NCBI GenBank assembly: GCA_036583965.1
Contig: JAZBQD010000015.1
Span: 71,340,330-71,404,329 of the forward strand
Direction: 5' to 3'
Length of the DNA stretch: 64,000 bases
Source of the DNA: Prunella strophiata
Lineage: Eukaryota; Chordata; Aves; Passeriformes; Prunellidae
This document shows, piece after piece, positions 1 to 11,070 of this stretch. The notes beneath the pieces were generated by a model. That model was given only the letters and a program-made list of their open reading frames with translations. It was not told where the DNA came from and made no database searches. How positions within the stretch are numbered: position 1 is the stretch's first letter; every line of letters starts with the position of its first letter. The translations under genes and the position numbers were made by a program.

Positions 1-3000
1 TGGTTCATTAAGTCCAGAAAATGAAGAAGAGGCATGGGATAGCTGTGACTCTCAGGAGACACCATCACTGCCAGTGATTTTTCCCCATCCGAGCAGCCCA
101 CATCTGCATTTCCTGCCTAACCTCTCCCTTTTGCTTTTCTATTTTCTTTTCCATACCACCTTTTATTTGCCTGTTTTCCATCTGGCTGTCCTCACAGAGA
201 CTTATTTTAACAGATTCTTACTAAAGAAAACCAGCACAGTTAGGATGAACATGGACTAGTGATCTTCAAGGGTCAGTCTCAGGTCTCCTCTTCTCCTGTT
301 CACAGTGCCACTTCTGTTTCGTGCTGAAGTTCTGGAACACTCTGCTTTTGCCACAGCTTCTGATTTTTGACAACCAACACCTACACTCTGCCCTCTTCAG
401 TGCCTACCTCCCACATTTTTCCATTTCACAGCCAACTATGCACTCCCTCCTCTCCCCACCAGGTAACTCCTCACTTTTTGTCTGTTCCAGCTTGGTCAGA
501 CTCGTCCTGCTTCCTTCTTCCCAGGCCTGCTGGAAAGATCCTAAAACTCTTCTTGTTCTGTGATCTCTGCTGCTCCACAAGGAGTCACTGGAGTTGCTTA
601 GGTAGCCATAGGTAGCTGCTCACAATATTTAATCTGCAAAAAGTGACAAATGTGTGAGAGTGAGATGTTATGCAGACAGACAGTCAGGCCTGGGCCTCAG
701 CAGTGTTTTGCAGAGGCAAAAAAGACAGAACTTTATGCCCTCTAGCCCTGCTGCCAGACACTGCAGTACAAGTCCAGTCCCACTTTGCTATGAATAATGA
801 TTCCAAGCTGATATCATCTGCTAAGATTGTTTAAGCAAAGCACCCACCTGACGAGGCTGTGCAGCTTTAGCCCAGCTTGGGCTGTGAGCAGAACGAGTTC
901 ATGGTGTTTTGCAACAGCCTTGAGACAGCCAGGCACAACAGTGCTACCCTCTGCCTTGGTGTTACAAAGCAAAGGGGCATCAGCAAAGGGTGTGCTGGAA
1001 AGGAGCAGCAACAAATAATGTTGCTGCAGGACATTGTTACTCCCGTTTTTCCAGCTTAGAGGGATTTTAAGGATGTGGTTTCACAGTTATATCAGCAAAG
1101 AAGTTCCATAATTTTATTTATTTAGCTTTTCTAGCTATTATACACCACTATAAAGCAAGATCATTTCTTCTGGTTATCACATCTGAAAACACAGGTGTGA
1201 TATTACAACCTGCTCACATCAGGAACATTCCTGAGCAGGAGGCCACCTCTACTTTACCTTGCCTGTGGAGCCAGAAGTTGGTTTCATCTGTAGTAGATAA
1301 CACACATGAGTTTGTCCCCTTAATTTTCACCCAGGGTATTTCTGTGTCTCAGAAAGAAAAATTCTGAGTGATTTTGGAGCTAAACCAGCTGGGTGAGGAA
1401 AACAGGGGAAAGACAGGACAGTAACAAGTTCTCATTCTATTCAAGCCATCCAACAGGATCAACTTACTTTGATAACCTACCCTGAGCTGCTACTCCTCTG
1501 CTGTCCTACTGACAGGGAGAGCTTTCACAGCACACTGCTCTCCAAAGCAGCATCACAGAGCACTGCAAACTACAGTTCTTGCAAATATATACAACAACAT
1601 GAAAGCTTATCCCTTCCCCCTGCATCTCTTTCTTCTTGCAAACACCCATGCCTAAAAATTACCTTCTGCTTTTTGCTCAAAGGAGTCAGAGGAAAAAGAA
1701 AGACATAGGTTTTTTACTTTGGCTTAGCTACCCATCTAAAGTTTGTTAGCAATTTTCTTAATTTTCTAAGGATTATGGGAAAAAAAAAAAAGAACTTTAA
1801 AGAAATCGTCAACAATTTATAAGCTCAACACTTGGAAGTAAAACTGAAGAACAGTTTATTAGTGCAGTTGGAATAACTTGCAATCCCCCTAACAAATAAC
1901 ATTAGCATAGCTTTGCTGAAGTTCTGGGCAAACTACCAGCCCAGATGTGAAATTTCCTCACAAGCTCTTAATACAGCAGTGGCAAGAAAGGAAGGAAAGG
2001 AAATGTATTGCCACAGGTGTCACCATCTGCTCCACTGATGGTCTGAAAGGGGAACTTTGTTTTGGAGCTTCATTAGCCCATTCCACTGCCACACTTTCTA
2101 AAATTTAGCATGCTGTTAATCACTGGGCTTTGATAAACTTCAGTGCCAAACATTAGAAACCAGAAAATAAGTGAACTGTGCTGGAGGTTTCTGAAGGTAT
2201 AAAGAGGAAGTAGGTACCAAATTTCCATTGCTCTTCCCATGGGAGCTTTGACTAAAGTGCTTTCAGTGGGTCTACCTTTATTTTTTTATCTCAAGTAAAA
2301 TGAAACTAGATTGTTTTGTGTCCCTGTGGCAAAACAACCTACCTCAAAAATTGTGTTTTCAGTGCACATTTTCTAGAGCATAAGCTACCACACCTGGTCT
2401 GTGACAAAACACATTGAAATCTCATTAATTAAAGGCATGGAGTCCAGTTTGATCACAACCAGTCCTAAACAGCAAACTTAGTATGCCTGTGAATGTGGCC
2501 AAAATGAGTTACAACAAGGCATTCAGATGGACTGGACCTGAATCTGTTGGTGTAGTCATCTCTATCGCATCTTCCATCAATTCTCCAAATTCCATCAAGT
2601 TCAAATTCTGGTCAGGCTTCTAGCCCTGAAGCCTCACTAATCCAGCATAGCAATCATTCAGCTCCTTCCCTAGGGTCTGCTTTGAAGAAAAAATAAGACA
2701 AAAAAGCCCTTTCAAGAACTGGCAGCAGAGTTCCTTGGAGTCAGAGTTTGCAGCTGAAGAAGAGCTGCTCCCCACATTCGTGCAGTTGGTGCTGTACAGA
2801 GGGACACATTTTTAAAGCAAGTGCACAGTCTCTTATGATGTACCATAAATCACACATGCCCTCCTGCCTGCAGGCCAGAAGGTGGAGAGTAATTTTTATA
2901 CTGACTGGGTGCACATTATTTTATGGGAATATTGGCACTGCTATGTGTGTATGTCCAGGACAGGAGGGGAGTTGGGGAGGGGTGAGGGAAGCAGGAGTGC

Positions 3001-3421
3001 TTTTCTTTGTCTTTGCTGACTATGGCCTCCACACTAAGAGCCCATTCCAATTTAGGAGTCAAAGAAGATGAGAAAAATTAACAAAACAAAAACCAAAAAA
3101 ACCCAAAAGCAAAACAAAAACAAAACAAAAAAAACCAAACAAACAACAAACAACAACAACAAACAATAAATGTGAATTTGACAGAGAATGCAGAAAAAGG
3201 AACAGAGTTGAAGAGGCATTTTGTGGATTAAAAACTGTTGCCATAAAGATTTAACTGAAACCCCTAAAAAAGCTCCCACTCAGCATGTAAAAAAGGTAAG
3301 CAAACTGGAGTAGAAGTTAAGCCAGTGTAATATTAAACTGATTAAAGATAACAGATGCTACCAAAATACTTGTGCCAGTATTGAGTTTTCTGAGTCTTTC
3401 ATCTTAGATAGTGTATTTTAC
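1..3421. other. Intergenic, no gene recognised
   Basis: I see no exon with recognisable protein similarity and flanking splice signals on either strand. Open frames here are short (about 110 residues at most) and of low-complexity composition. An A-rich simple repeat lies at about 3075-3170. In human the neighbour on this side of CMBL is CCT5; no CCT5 exon is visible, so it would have to lie beyond the window start. Confidence 0.6.
3075..3170. repeat. A-rich (CAAAA/CAA)n low-complexity tract
   Basis: The plus strand is almost pure A with interspersed single or double C, grading from CAAAA-type to CAA-type units. On the minus strand it reads as a hydrophobic Phe/Leu/Val-rich open frame, which is an artefact of the T-rich composition. 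Confidence 0.85.
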
Positions 3422-3955
3422 AGAATCAAAAAAATCACTGCTTAGGTTGGAAGAGATCACAGTGGGACATCTGGCCCAACCTCCTTGCTCAAGCATCCTA
3501 GAGCTCATTGCACAGGATTGCATCCAGACAGTTCTGGAATACCTTCAGTGAGGGGGAGACTCCACAGCTGCTCTGGGCAATCTGCTCCAGTCCATGGTCA
3601 CCTGCACAGTAAAGAAGTTCTTCCTCATATTCAGATGGAACTTCCTATGCCTCAGTTTCTGCCCATTGCCTCTTCTCCTATTGCTTGGCACCACCAAGAA
3701 GAGCCTGGCTCTGTCCTCTTGGCTCCTTCCTGCAGATACTTATGGACACTGATGAGGTCCCCTCTCAGTCATATCCCCTTGAGGCTGAACAGGCCCAGTT
3801 GTCCCAGCCTCTCCTTCTAAGAGAGATGTTCCAGTCCCCTCATCATCTTTGTTGCCCTCTGCTGGACCTGCTCCAGGAGCTTCATGTCTCTCTTGTACAG
3901 GGGAGTCCAGAACTGGACACAGCACTCCAGATGTGAACTTATTCCAGAATTGAAT
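3422..3955 (-). mobile_element. CR1 LINE fragment, 3' end, minus sense
   Basis: The plus strand starts with an AGAATCA-type tail and a GGTTGGAAGAGATC-like motif. It then follows the familiar reverse complement of a CR1 3' region: 'tggcccaacctcc', 'gcatccagac', a 'gaggtcccctctcag' motif, a 'gaggctgaacaggccc' motif, and 'gaactggacacagcact' near 3910. The element's 3' end is therefore at the low coordinate and its sense strand is minus. It is 5'-truncated, as most avian CR1 copies are, and lacks a long open frame. I place it from memory of the avian CR1 consensus; the subfamily is not determined. Confidence 0.85.
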
Positions 3956-6306
3956 AGAGGAGCAGGATAAATTCCCTTGACTTGCAGGCAATGACTCTAA
4001 TGCACCCATTTTTGGTTTTTTTCCTATAAAAACAAATCTATAATAAAATGTAACACCTGTCCTACAGCAAGACTCTGAATTCTCCAAGGAAAATGAATTT
4101 TGGCAAAATACTCTTTAGTTTTACAGTCTTTCCCCATCTCAGGGAAAATTTGGCAACACTTTGCCCTACTCCCTAAGACATCTGTTCATTCACATAAAAA
4201 ACCAATCTGGAGAGGTTTGCTGACCAAGACATTCCCTTCAGAGCAACCAAGGCTCTTTTATTTAAAATCCACATGAGAAAATAGCTGTGGAGAGTTCAGT
4301 TTCATCATCTCTCTCTGTTCTCATAGCAACCTGATAAACTGGGCATGAATCCAGAGCTGGCAATTGAATTTACACTTTACAGATCACCTGAACCACAAAG
4401 CTACATTGCTTCCTTCCAGGCAGGTTTGTGCATTGCTATGTTCCCACTCCCTAGAGCTGGGCAGGCACACGCCTCAGATGTGCCTGCACCAGTGCACAGA
4501 GGTGTCTGCAGTTGTCCCCTGGGAAACTGTTCCTCTACTACCTGATGAGAACAGAACCATGCCAGGACTGGCAGGGAGCACAGAAGTCACTGTCTGGCCC
4601 TTCCCTCTGTGTATAAATCACTGGGAATCTGCACAGATTGAGCACAAGGGCAGGATCAGGGGAAGCATCATGGAGCTTCTCACCCCCAGTGTGGAGGGAC
4701 TATTTCTTCCAGCACTGACTCATGGCAACAATGCCCTGCAGACCTGAAGAGATTTTCCCTGCACTGGCTGGACCCAGTAAGAACTGAAGGCTCATCTCTC
4801 CTGAAATCATTGAGCAAGAAGATGGAAACACAATGTGCAGTGTCCAAACCACAGAACAGGAATAATCACTGACCAAGGGCATGAACCAAGGAGCAAAGGA
4901 AGATTTTGCATTTTTGCCTCAGAGGTCAGCATGAAATCTTTTTGAAAGATAGATTTTCTTTAATATCAACCAGTGTGCTGCAGAGAGAACTATTTTCTCA
5001 TGGGCCATACAGAGTGCATTGCAGGAGGGAAGGAGTGATGTGAAGAAGGGGGCTGAAATGGAGGGATGGTTGAAACACCTGCTGGGGATTTGGGTACCCA
5101 CATGGTGTCACTGAAGAGATACCATGGAGTTCAGACACACATGCAGCTACAACTCCACCACAGACTACTTAGGCCCCCAGCTAGGAAAGAGCCAGAGGGA
5201 ATGTGACTTCCTGAGGGAGCTGTCAGGCATGGCTGGCAGCAGCAAACTCAAAAAGAAAAAAATGTTGTGGGGCAATGGCAACCATGGAGGGGCTGCAACT
5301 AGAAAGGCAATATTCTCTGAAAGCTCCCTGGGCTCACACATATTTATTTCCCTGAGGGGAAAATGGGCAATGTTCAGTACAATATTTTAGCCACATCTAT
5401 TCCCTCAGCATCACAAATACTCACCACATGTTTTTGGGAACTGTCCTGGGAGGATCCAAAGGAGCTGAAACAGGGTAATGCTCCCCCAGTCACTAGGAAT
5501 GGGCTGTACCTTACCAATAACAATATCCCAATTAGATCACAGCAGAGAGAAACCTGATGATAAAGGAATGATTTGTGGAGGTGAGGAGGTAAAGTTGGAG
5601 GTTGGCTTAAATCAAACTCTGAATTAGGTTCAGTAGGTAGGGCAACTGCCTGAAACCATGAGAGATGAAGGATTTGCATCAAGATAATCATGAAGTGATT
5701 TGATTTCCTCTAATCTCTTCACTTTAATCATGGTTCCCAACTTTTTGCAGCTCCCTTTCTGTTCACATACATTTCTTTCCATTGTCTCTCTCCCTTCCCT
5801 TTTCTAGCTCTCTTTTCATGATTTCTGAATAGGATATTCTGTCTCCAAGAAAATCTCCCAGCCTTCCAAACCAGAACTAAATAATAGTTAGTTACCTAAT
5901 ATAGTTTAGGTAAATTATATTTACCTAAAATCTTGGAGCTGAAAATCTCACAGCTGAACAATGCTAAACACAGCTTTAAGGAGAGAATTTCTCAAGCATG
6001 GGAAGAGTTTCCAGTGATTTTTAATCATGTTGACATTGATATAAAAAAATTAAACTTTCAGGTGCCAGAAAATATGCCACATGAAATTCTAATAATTTTA
6101 AGATATACAAGACCAGTGTTAAAAACCTTCTTTACATTTATAGCTTCCAGCATTTAAAAAGCCATTTCTAAGCCCCTACTTAGAAGGTAAGTGCAAATAA
6201 GTAGTGTTATTGCAGAAGAGTTTTACAAAATATTTTTATGGTTGTAAGAACATTTTAAGCAATATAGTCTGTATTATTTTCTGATTTCCTGCAACAATTG
6301 ATTTTG
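3956..6306. other. Intergenic, downstream of CMBL copy A, no gene recognised
   Basis: No coding exon is recognised. This is the 3' flank of copy A (minus strand). Possible AATAAA signals on the minus strand occur here, for instance near 5341-5350, and could end a longer 3' UTR. Confidence 0.5.
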
Positions 6307-6326
6307 TTTATTGGCATTCATTTAAC

Positions 6327-6506
6327 CTAAAGATATTTATTCAGCCAGTTGATCATATCCTTTCTTCCTTCCTCAATATAAGGTTTATCTTGAGGATTGA
6401 TATCTTCTCTTTTGCGATGCACAAACCCATGTGTCTGTCCAGGGTAAATTTTAACTTCATAATCAACGTTACAGTTTTGTTTAAGCTTCTGCTCCAGCAA
6501 GGTGAC
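6327..6506 (-). CDS. CMBL: CMBL copy A, last coding exon
   Basis: The acceptor is TTGTTACAG and the stop is TAG at 6329-6327. The 59 codons carry [25 protein letters not shown] with the catalytic His, and the C-terminus WLNKYL. This is the best conserved exon of the copy relative to human CMBL. Confidence 0.9.
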   Translation of the reverse strand, partial: VTLLEQKLKQNCNVDYEVKIYPGQTHGFVHRKREDINPQDKPYIEEGRKDMINWLNKYL

Positions 6507-7489
6507 CTGTAACAACAGAACATTATATGTTGTCTGAGTACAAAGTTAACACATTCTATATTTACAGTCCCAAAGCTGTCCTCATTTTTTACTTTTCTGA
6601 AAGACAGATATAATTTATCTTTGCCACTGTTTTCTCTTCTACTAATTTTATACCTAAATGCAGTTCTGTTACTGCACTTGCTGTATTTAACTAGGCTGGT
6701 TTTTTTCCCCAGTAAAATACCAGCATGTGACTGCATAAAATATTAAAAAAAAAAAAAAATATTACATGGATTACTATTAACACCTGTAAAGTTAAAAAAC
6801 CTACTGCTCAACATCATGAGAAGGTTATCATGCAGTGAAGACAGTATGAGTTGCTGCTGATAGACCACACATTAAAAAAAACTGGGGCAAGAGTTTGAAC
6901 TAGAAGTTGAGGGAGGAGGGGCAGAGACAAAATCAGCAGTTCAAAGTGACTGGAATTTTTGCTAGGAAAGTTAAAGCCAACATCACTCAATAAATGTGTT
7001 TCCCTTTGATCCCCTTGGCAGATAATCATCTTTCTCCATTCATTCTCCACTCAGGCTCCAGAGAGAGGCTGTTGACAGGGTGACAGAAAGGAGAATCTCT
7101 GCAGGACAGGGGAAAAGGAAAAGGATAGCCACAGGATCTTTTTAATTCTCCTACAAGTGATTCCATTGGAACAAGATTTTATGGACCATTGGTATGACTA
7201 AAAAGGGTCTCCTATCTTAAACTTGTCAGAAGGCTTTCTCTGGATTCTTTCCTAGGAACTGATGAAAATCACCCAAATTTTCAGACATGAACAGAAAATG
7301 CTTTTAGTGTCATGGTAAACTTTTTGATTTGGGAATAGACAACAAAAATTTGTGTAGAAGTACTGTAAAAGTTAATGAAAGAAAAAGAAAAGTACAAATT
7401 AGTTTTCTACTTTGTGTTCATTAAAAACCAAATTACAAAACAAGCATGAAAAGCATTAAAAAGACAAATATCTATGATGGGAAACTCAC

Positions 7490-7581
7490 CTGCTCCAATG
7501 GAATAATGTTATCCTTCTCACCAAAAATGAAGAAGGTAGGATGCAGTAAACTGTGTTTATCCTCAAAACGGCTGATCACTC
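7490..7581 (-). CDS. CMBL: CMBL copy A, coding exon 4
   Basis: The exon is 92 nt with a CCTTAG acceptor and a CAG|GTGAG donor. It encodes GVISRFEDKHSLLHPTFFIF and then GEKDNIIPLEQ; the Asp of GEKD matches human Asp179 of the catalytic triad. It is intact in its own frame, but the upstream +1 shift would read W-S-D-Q-P-F-stop across the exon 3/4 junction. Confidence 0.85.
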
Positions 7582-7988
7582 CTAAGGAAGAAGAAACATA
7601 CATACAAGAAGTTATGTTACCTAAAGTAGCTAAAACACTGCAAAAGCTATACAGTGAAACTTCAAGACATTTTCATCAGTTACAGCTGATCAGTTTGTAG
7701 TGGAATTTAACACACTTTGCTTAAAAGTCCCTTTTGTTGTGGAACGTTTGCAATGTCATTAAAGATAACATTGAAAAAAAGACCAGAGACCAGTTCTGTG
7801 GGAAAAAAATCAGGGAAGAATTGTTACACTTGCCCCATTTTTGTGGGTTGCTTTCAGCAACTGCACCTGACCACTGTCAGAGACAAGGTTCTGTGAGAGA
7901 TGGACACTTTGGAACTGCTTAGCTCTGGCTTGGGAAGACCATTTTTAAGATAATTGTAAATATTCATCATTCCACATAGATGGTTATG

Positions 7989-8018
7989 ATATCAGTGTAC
8001 ATCTATTTACACTGATAT
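7989..8018. repeat. Perfect inverted repeat, 11-bp arms
   Basis: ATATCAGTGTA at 7989-7999 and its exact reverse complement at 8008-8018 flank an 8-base loop. It lies in intron 3 of CMBL copy A and no element type is recognised. Confidence 0.8.
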
Positions 8019-8731
8019 GATTTCATAACATATTGACATTGTATTTTGACTATTCAAATGTATTTGAATAAAAGTTGCAGTAGAACTAACCAGCTGCCAC
8101 CCTGGCTACTCTTTTCATTCCTGAGATTATTGCAACAAAAAAGCAAAATATTAGCAAGTCACACTGTTGAATTTACTCAACTGATCAGCATATCAATGCA
8201 GCAAAATAATCCCAATAATATTTCTGGAAAAACACCTTCAATCTGCTTTCGCCTCTAATTAATATAAGTTGGTCTGGGTTCTGTAGAAGTACAGAGGTTA
8301 ATAAGAAAAATATCAAAGGCAGCATAAAATGCTTTGAGTAATGTGTGAGTGTACAGGGTTAAAACAGAGAGCTAAAAATGGCTCCTATTAGTAATGAGGG
8401 ACCACTGTCTAAAAGATGCAGAAGATGTGCCCAGAAACCCTTTTGTTATCACCAGCCAAGAGGAACCTCAGCCACAGTGAGGCCATGGCATTTGTCACTA
8501 TGTTCACAGGTGTGATCCTGGTCATGCCACTCTTTAAATACATAGATTTTGCTGGGTACACTTGAGTGTAAAAATGTGAGTGTGCAAAATCAAATCACTT
8601 ATAGATTATTTATAATAAAATCACCTTCTTCTACTAGACTGTCACACTGAATTTTGTTACACCAATAGCCCTATAGAATTGCTTCCTGCACTGGTATTCT
8701 GCTCAGAATGCAGCAGGTATTTCAGGCTTAC

Positions 8732-8875
8732 CATAGAGGGACACTCCAGTCTTTAAATGAGGATTTTTCAGCATCAGATGTTGCACTGCTGCTCCACCCC
8801 AGCAAAACCCAATGACACCAATCTTCTTCGCACCACACTTGGTCCTTCAGATACTTGAGGACGACATCAACTTCT
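8732..8875 (-). CDS. CMBL: CMBL copy A, coding exon 3 (nucleophile exon, frameshifted)
   Basis: The acceptor is GTCTCAG and the donor TATG|GTAAGC. The frame runs [12 protein letters not shown]. One extra base at 8839-8840 then throws it out of frame; skipping it gives [15 protein letters not shown] and continues to GVSLY. The nucleophile Cys codon (TGC) is at 8814-8812. The matching exon is 143 nt in copies B and C against 144 nt here, which locates the lesion as an insertion in this copy. Confidence 0.85.
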
Positions 8876-8909
8876 CTGAGACATGCAAATGAAAGTGAGT
8901 TAAGGCTCT

Positions 8910-9157
8910 AGCCTGTTTCTCTGGCTTCTGTGGTGGCTGCTGCTCAAAGTCTGGGTGGGCATCAGTTGCTTCTGGGACAAAGTGACTGTCTTTGCATCAT
9001 TCCTGGTTTTTCTCTTTCCCTTACTTATCAAATTGTCTTTATCTCAACCCATGAGTTTACTTGCTTTGTTTCCCTTATTCTCTCCCCTGTTCCTCTCGTG
9101 GGAGCAACTGAGTGGTTGTCCAGGTTGTTGGCTGCTGGTTGGGGTGAACCCACAACA
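8910..9157 (+). mobile_element. Endogenous retrovirus LTR fragment (solo, plus orientation)
   Basis: Landmarks are 'ttctctggcttctgtggtgg', 'gctgggtgggcatc'-like text, 'aaattgtctttatctcaacc' followed by 'catgagtttacttgcttt', and a terminal 'gttggggtgaacccacaaca'. This series resembles LTRs I know to be widespread in passerine genomes. No internal gag/pol sequence is next to it, so it is a solo or truncated LTR. It sits in intron 2 of CMBL copy A, with its left edge only about 35 bases upstream of the exon 3 acceptor. Both edges are approximate. Confidence 0.65.
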
Positions 9158-9949
9158 CTACTTTACTATTAATCATTTCTAAAATACAAGACAAACTCCA
9201 GTGGAGAAGACAAAGGAGAAAATCAGTCTTCCTAGATCATTGTTACTAGGACATGAGGTGATTTTATGAACAGCAGTCCAATTAACTTCACAAATAGCAG
9301 TAGTCATAGGCAAACACAAATACAAGTTTGAGACCCACAGCCAGTCAAGAGCATCCTGTTATCACAAATGTGACTTGTATGCAAAACATCTCTCATAAGT
9401 ATGGCAAATATTTTATAAAACTGTGGAAGCAAATTTCCAATTGTTTTTTCTAGATCAGCAGTTACTTTATGCAATCAAGCTATGTGTCAGATAAAAATGG
9501 GGAAAACACAGAAAAGTGGGAAAGCAGTATGCTTTGAACTAGCTGTGATCTGATGCAGAGCAGAGGAATGTTCTCTCATTACACAGTGTTTGCATTTGCA
9601 CCCTATCTAAAAGCCATGCAATTTGTGCCTTCCTGAGGGATCCAAGTGGCCAGAGTGAGCTGCATTCTCTAGCCTTTGCTGGTTCCTTCCTTTTGATTCA
9701 TTCATTTTGCTTCTACTTTCTGTACAAACACTGGGAACTTTTATTCCTTCAAATTTCTACTTTTATCTGTAAAGCACCACTCACATAACCATAAGCTTGT
9801 CCCATGAGCTGCATGAAATTTCTATTTGTGGACATCCAGCTATATTTGACCCACTAATAATTTAGGATCTAATTTTTACATTTTTACTGAGGCAAAAATT
9901 CCTATGAAATACAGATGTCCCCTCGGTGGACAAGGAACAATGGCTGTAC

Positions 9950-10057
9950 TTGTCTGTTTTGCCGGCATCTCGTGTTTTCACCCAGTCATTGAAAGATGCC
10001 CAGTCATTAGAAGGTTTCCAAGCTTCTTGTCCCACAAAAAAATCTGGGCAGATGGCT
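9950..10057 (-). CDS. CMBL: CMBL copy A, coding exon 2
   Basis: The acceptor is CTTGCAG and the donor AA|GTACAG; the exon is 108 nt. It encodes [13 protein letters not shown] and [19 protein letters not shown], close to the human exon. It is intact. Confidence 0.85.
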
Positions 10058-10847
10058 CTGCAAGAAAAATGAGAATATTTTATGTCCATGAAATAATACT
10101 GGGAAAGGATTAAAGGGAAGGCCATATAGTACTACACAACAAATTCATTTCCTGAATACATAGTACTTAATCTACACCAAAGCATTATACCAGCAACCCT
10201 CAATAAATTTCTACATCTAATAAGGAGACTTGGTATAATTTCCAGTTACATTTTGGCCTGTTAAAATTCATTACTTAATGTGATAAATAGTTAACTGTAA
10301 CTGAATATCCTTGGTGGTTTCCTCCCAAACTTAAAAAAGAAATTAAAAACCAAACCAAAGAAACTACAATTTACATGGTACGTATGTTTAGCCTGGAAGG
10401 AACACTAGCCCAGTAATAAAGGAAAGAGGATACTCAATATGCTTTTCATGTATTTGAGAATTTGTTTCTCTATTTGGCACAAGCTAGTACACTTCCCCTT
10501 CATAGAAAGATCTTCAGCTTCTTTGGAATTTTTACCATAACAGCCAAGTTGCACAGAGGAAGGGAGGAAGCAGGCTGCTACAGGCTCATGGAGGATGAAA
10601 GATGCAGAATAAGAAAATTTTCTGTTTCTCCCCTCTTTTTCTGTGCTTATCCACTAACTCTTTATGGTAAGACTACTCAATTATTTTAGACTTCTTTCAC
10701 TGCTTTACCAGAAGGCTCCTTGTAGAAAGGGGTAAAGAAAGACCATGAAATTATTTGTGTTTTTATGGTTTATATGAAAAAAGGAAACAGCTGGTTCAAC
10801 AAACTTTCTTATTAGAAAGACACTTTGAAAACAGCAGTATTTCTTAC

Positions 10848-11070
10848 ATGTATCCATTAGTTGCTAGCATATCAGCTATGTATCTGGTGTTTGGGAGTTG
10901 CCATCCAAAAATGTCGTGAATCACAATCACAGCTTTGTCGGTGCTGGCAGAAGGTTTGCAGACGTATGCCTTGATGTGCCCAACCTGTACCTCCTGCCCA
11001 CGGCCTCCATAGTCAAACCTGTCCCCAATGTCACACGGGCAGGGCCTCGATTCATTGGCCATGGGTGATG
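10848..11070 (-). CDS. CMBL: CMBL copy A, first coding exon
   Basis: The start codon is at 11062-11060, preceded by eight noncoding bases and a TTCCTTAG acceptor, so the exon begins at 11070. It encodes [20 protein letters not shown] and continues through [17 protein letters not shown] to NGY, then donates at AT|GTAAG. The 215 coding bases leave phase 2. N-terminus and HDIFGWQLP match human CMBL closely. Confidence 0.85.

Noticed and set aside
3052..3279. Hydrophobic minus-strand frame resembling a membrane protein
   Set aside because: It is the translation of the complement of an A-rich simple repeat (CAAAA/CAA units).
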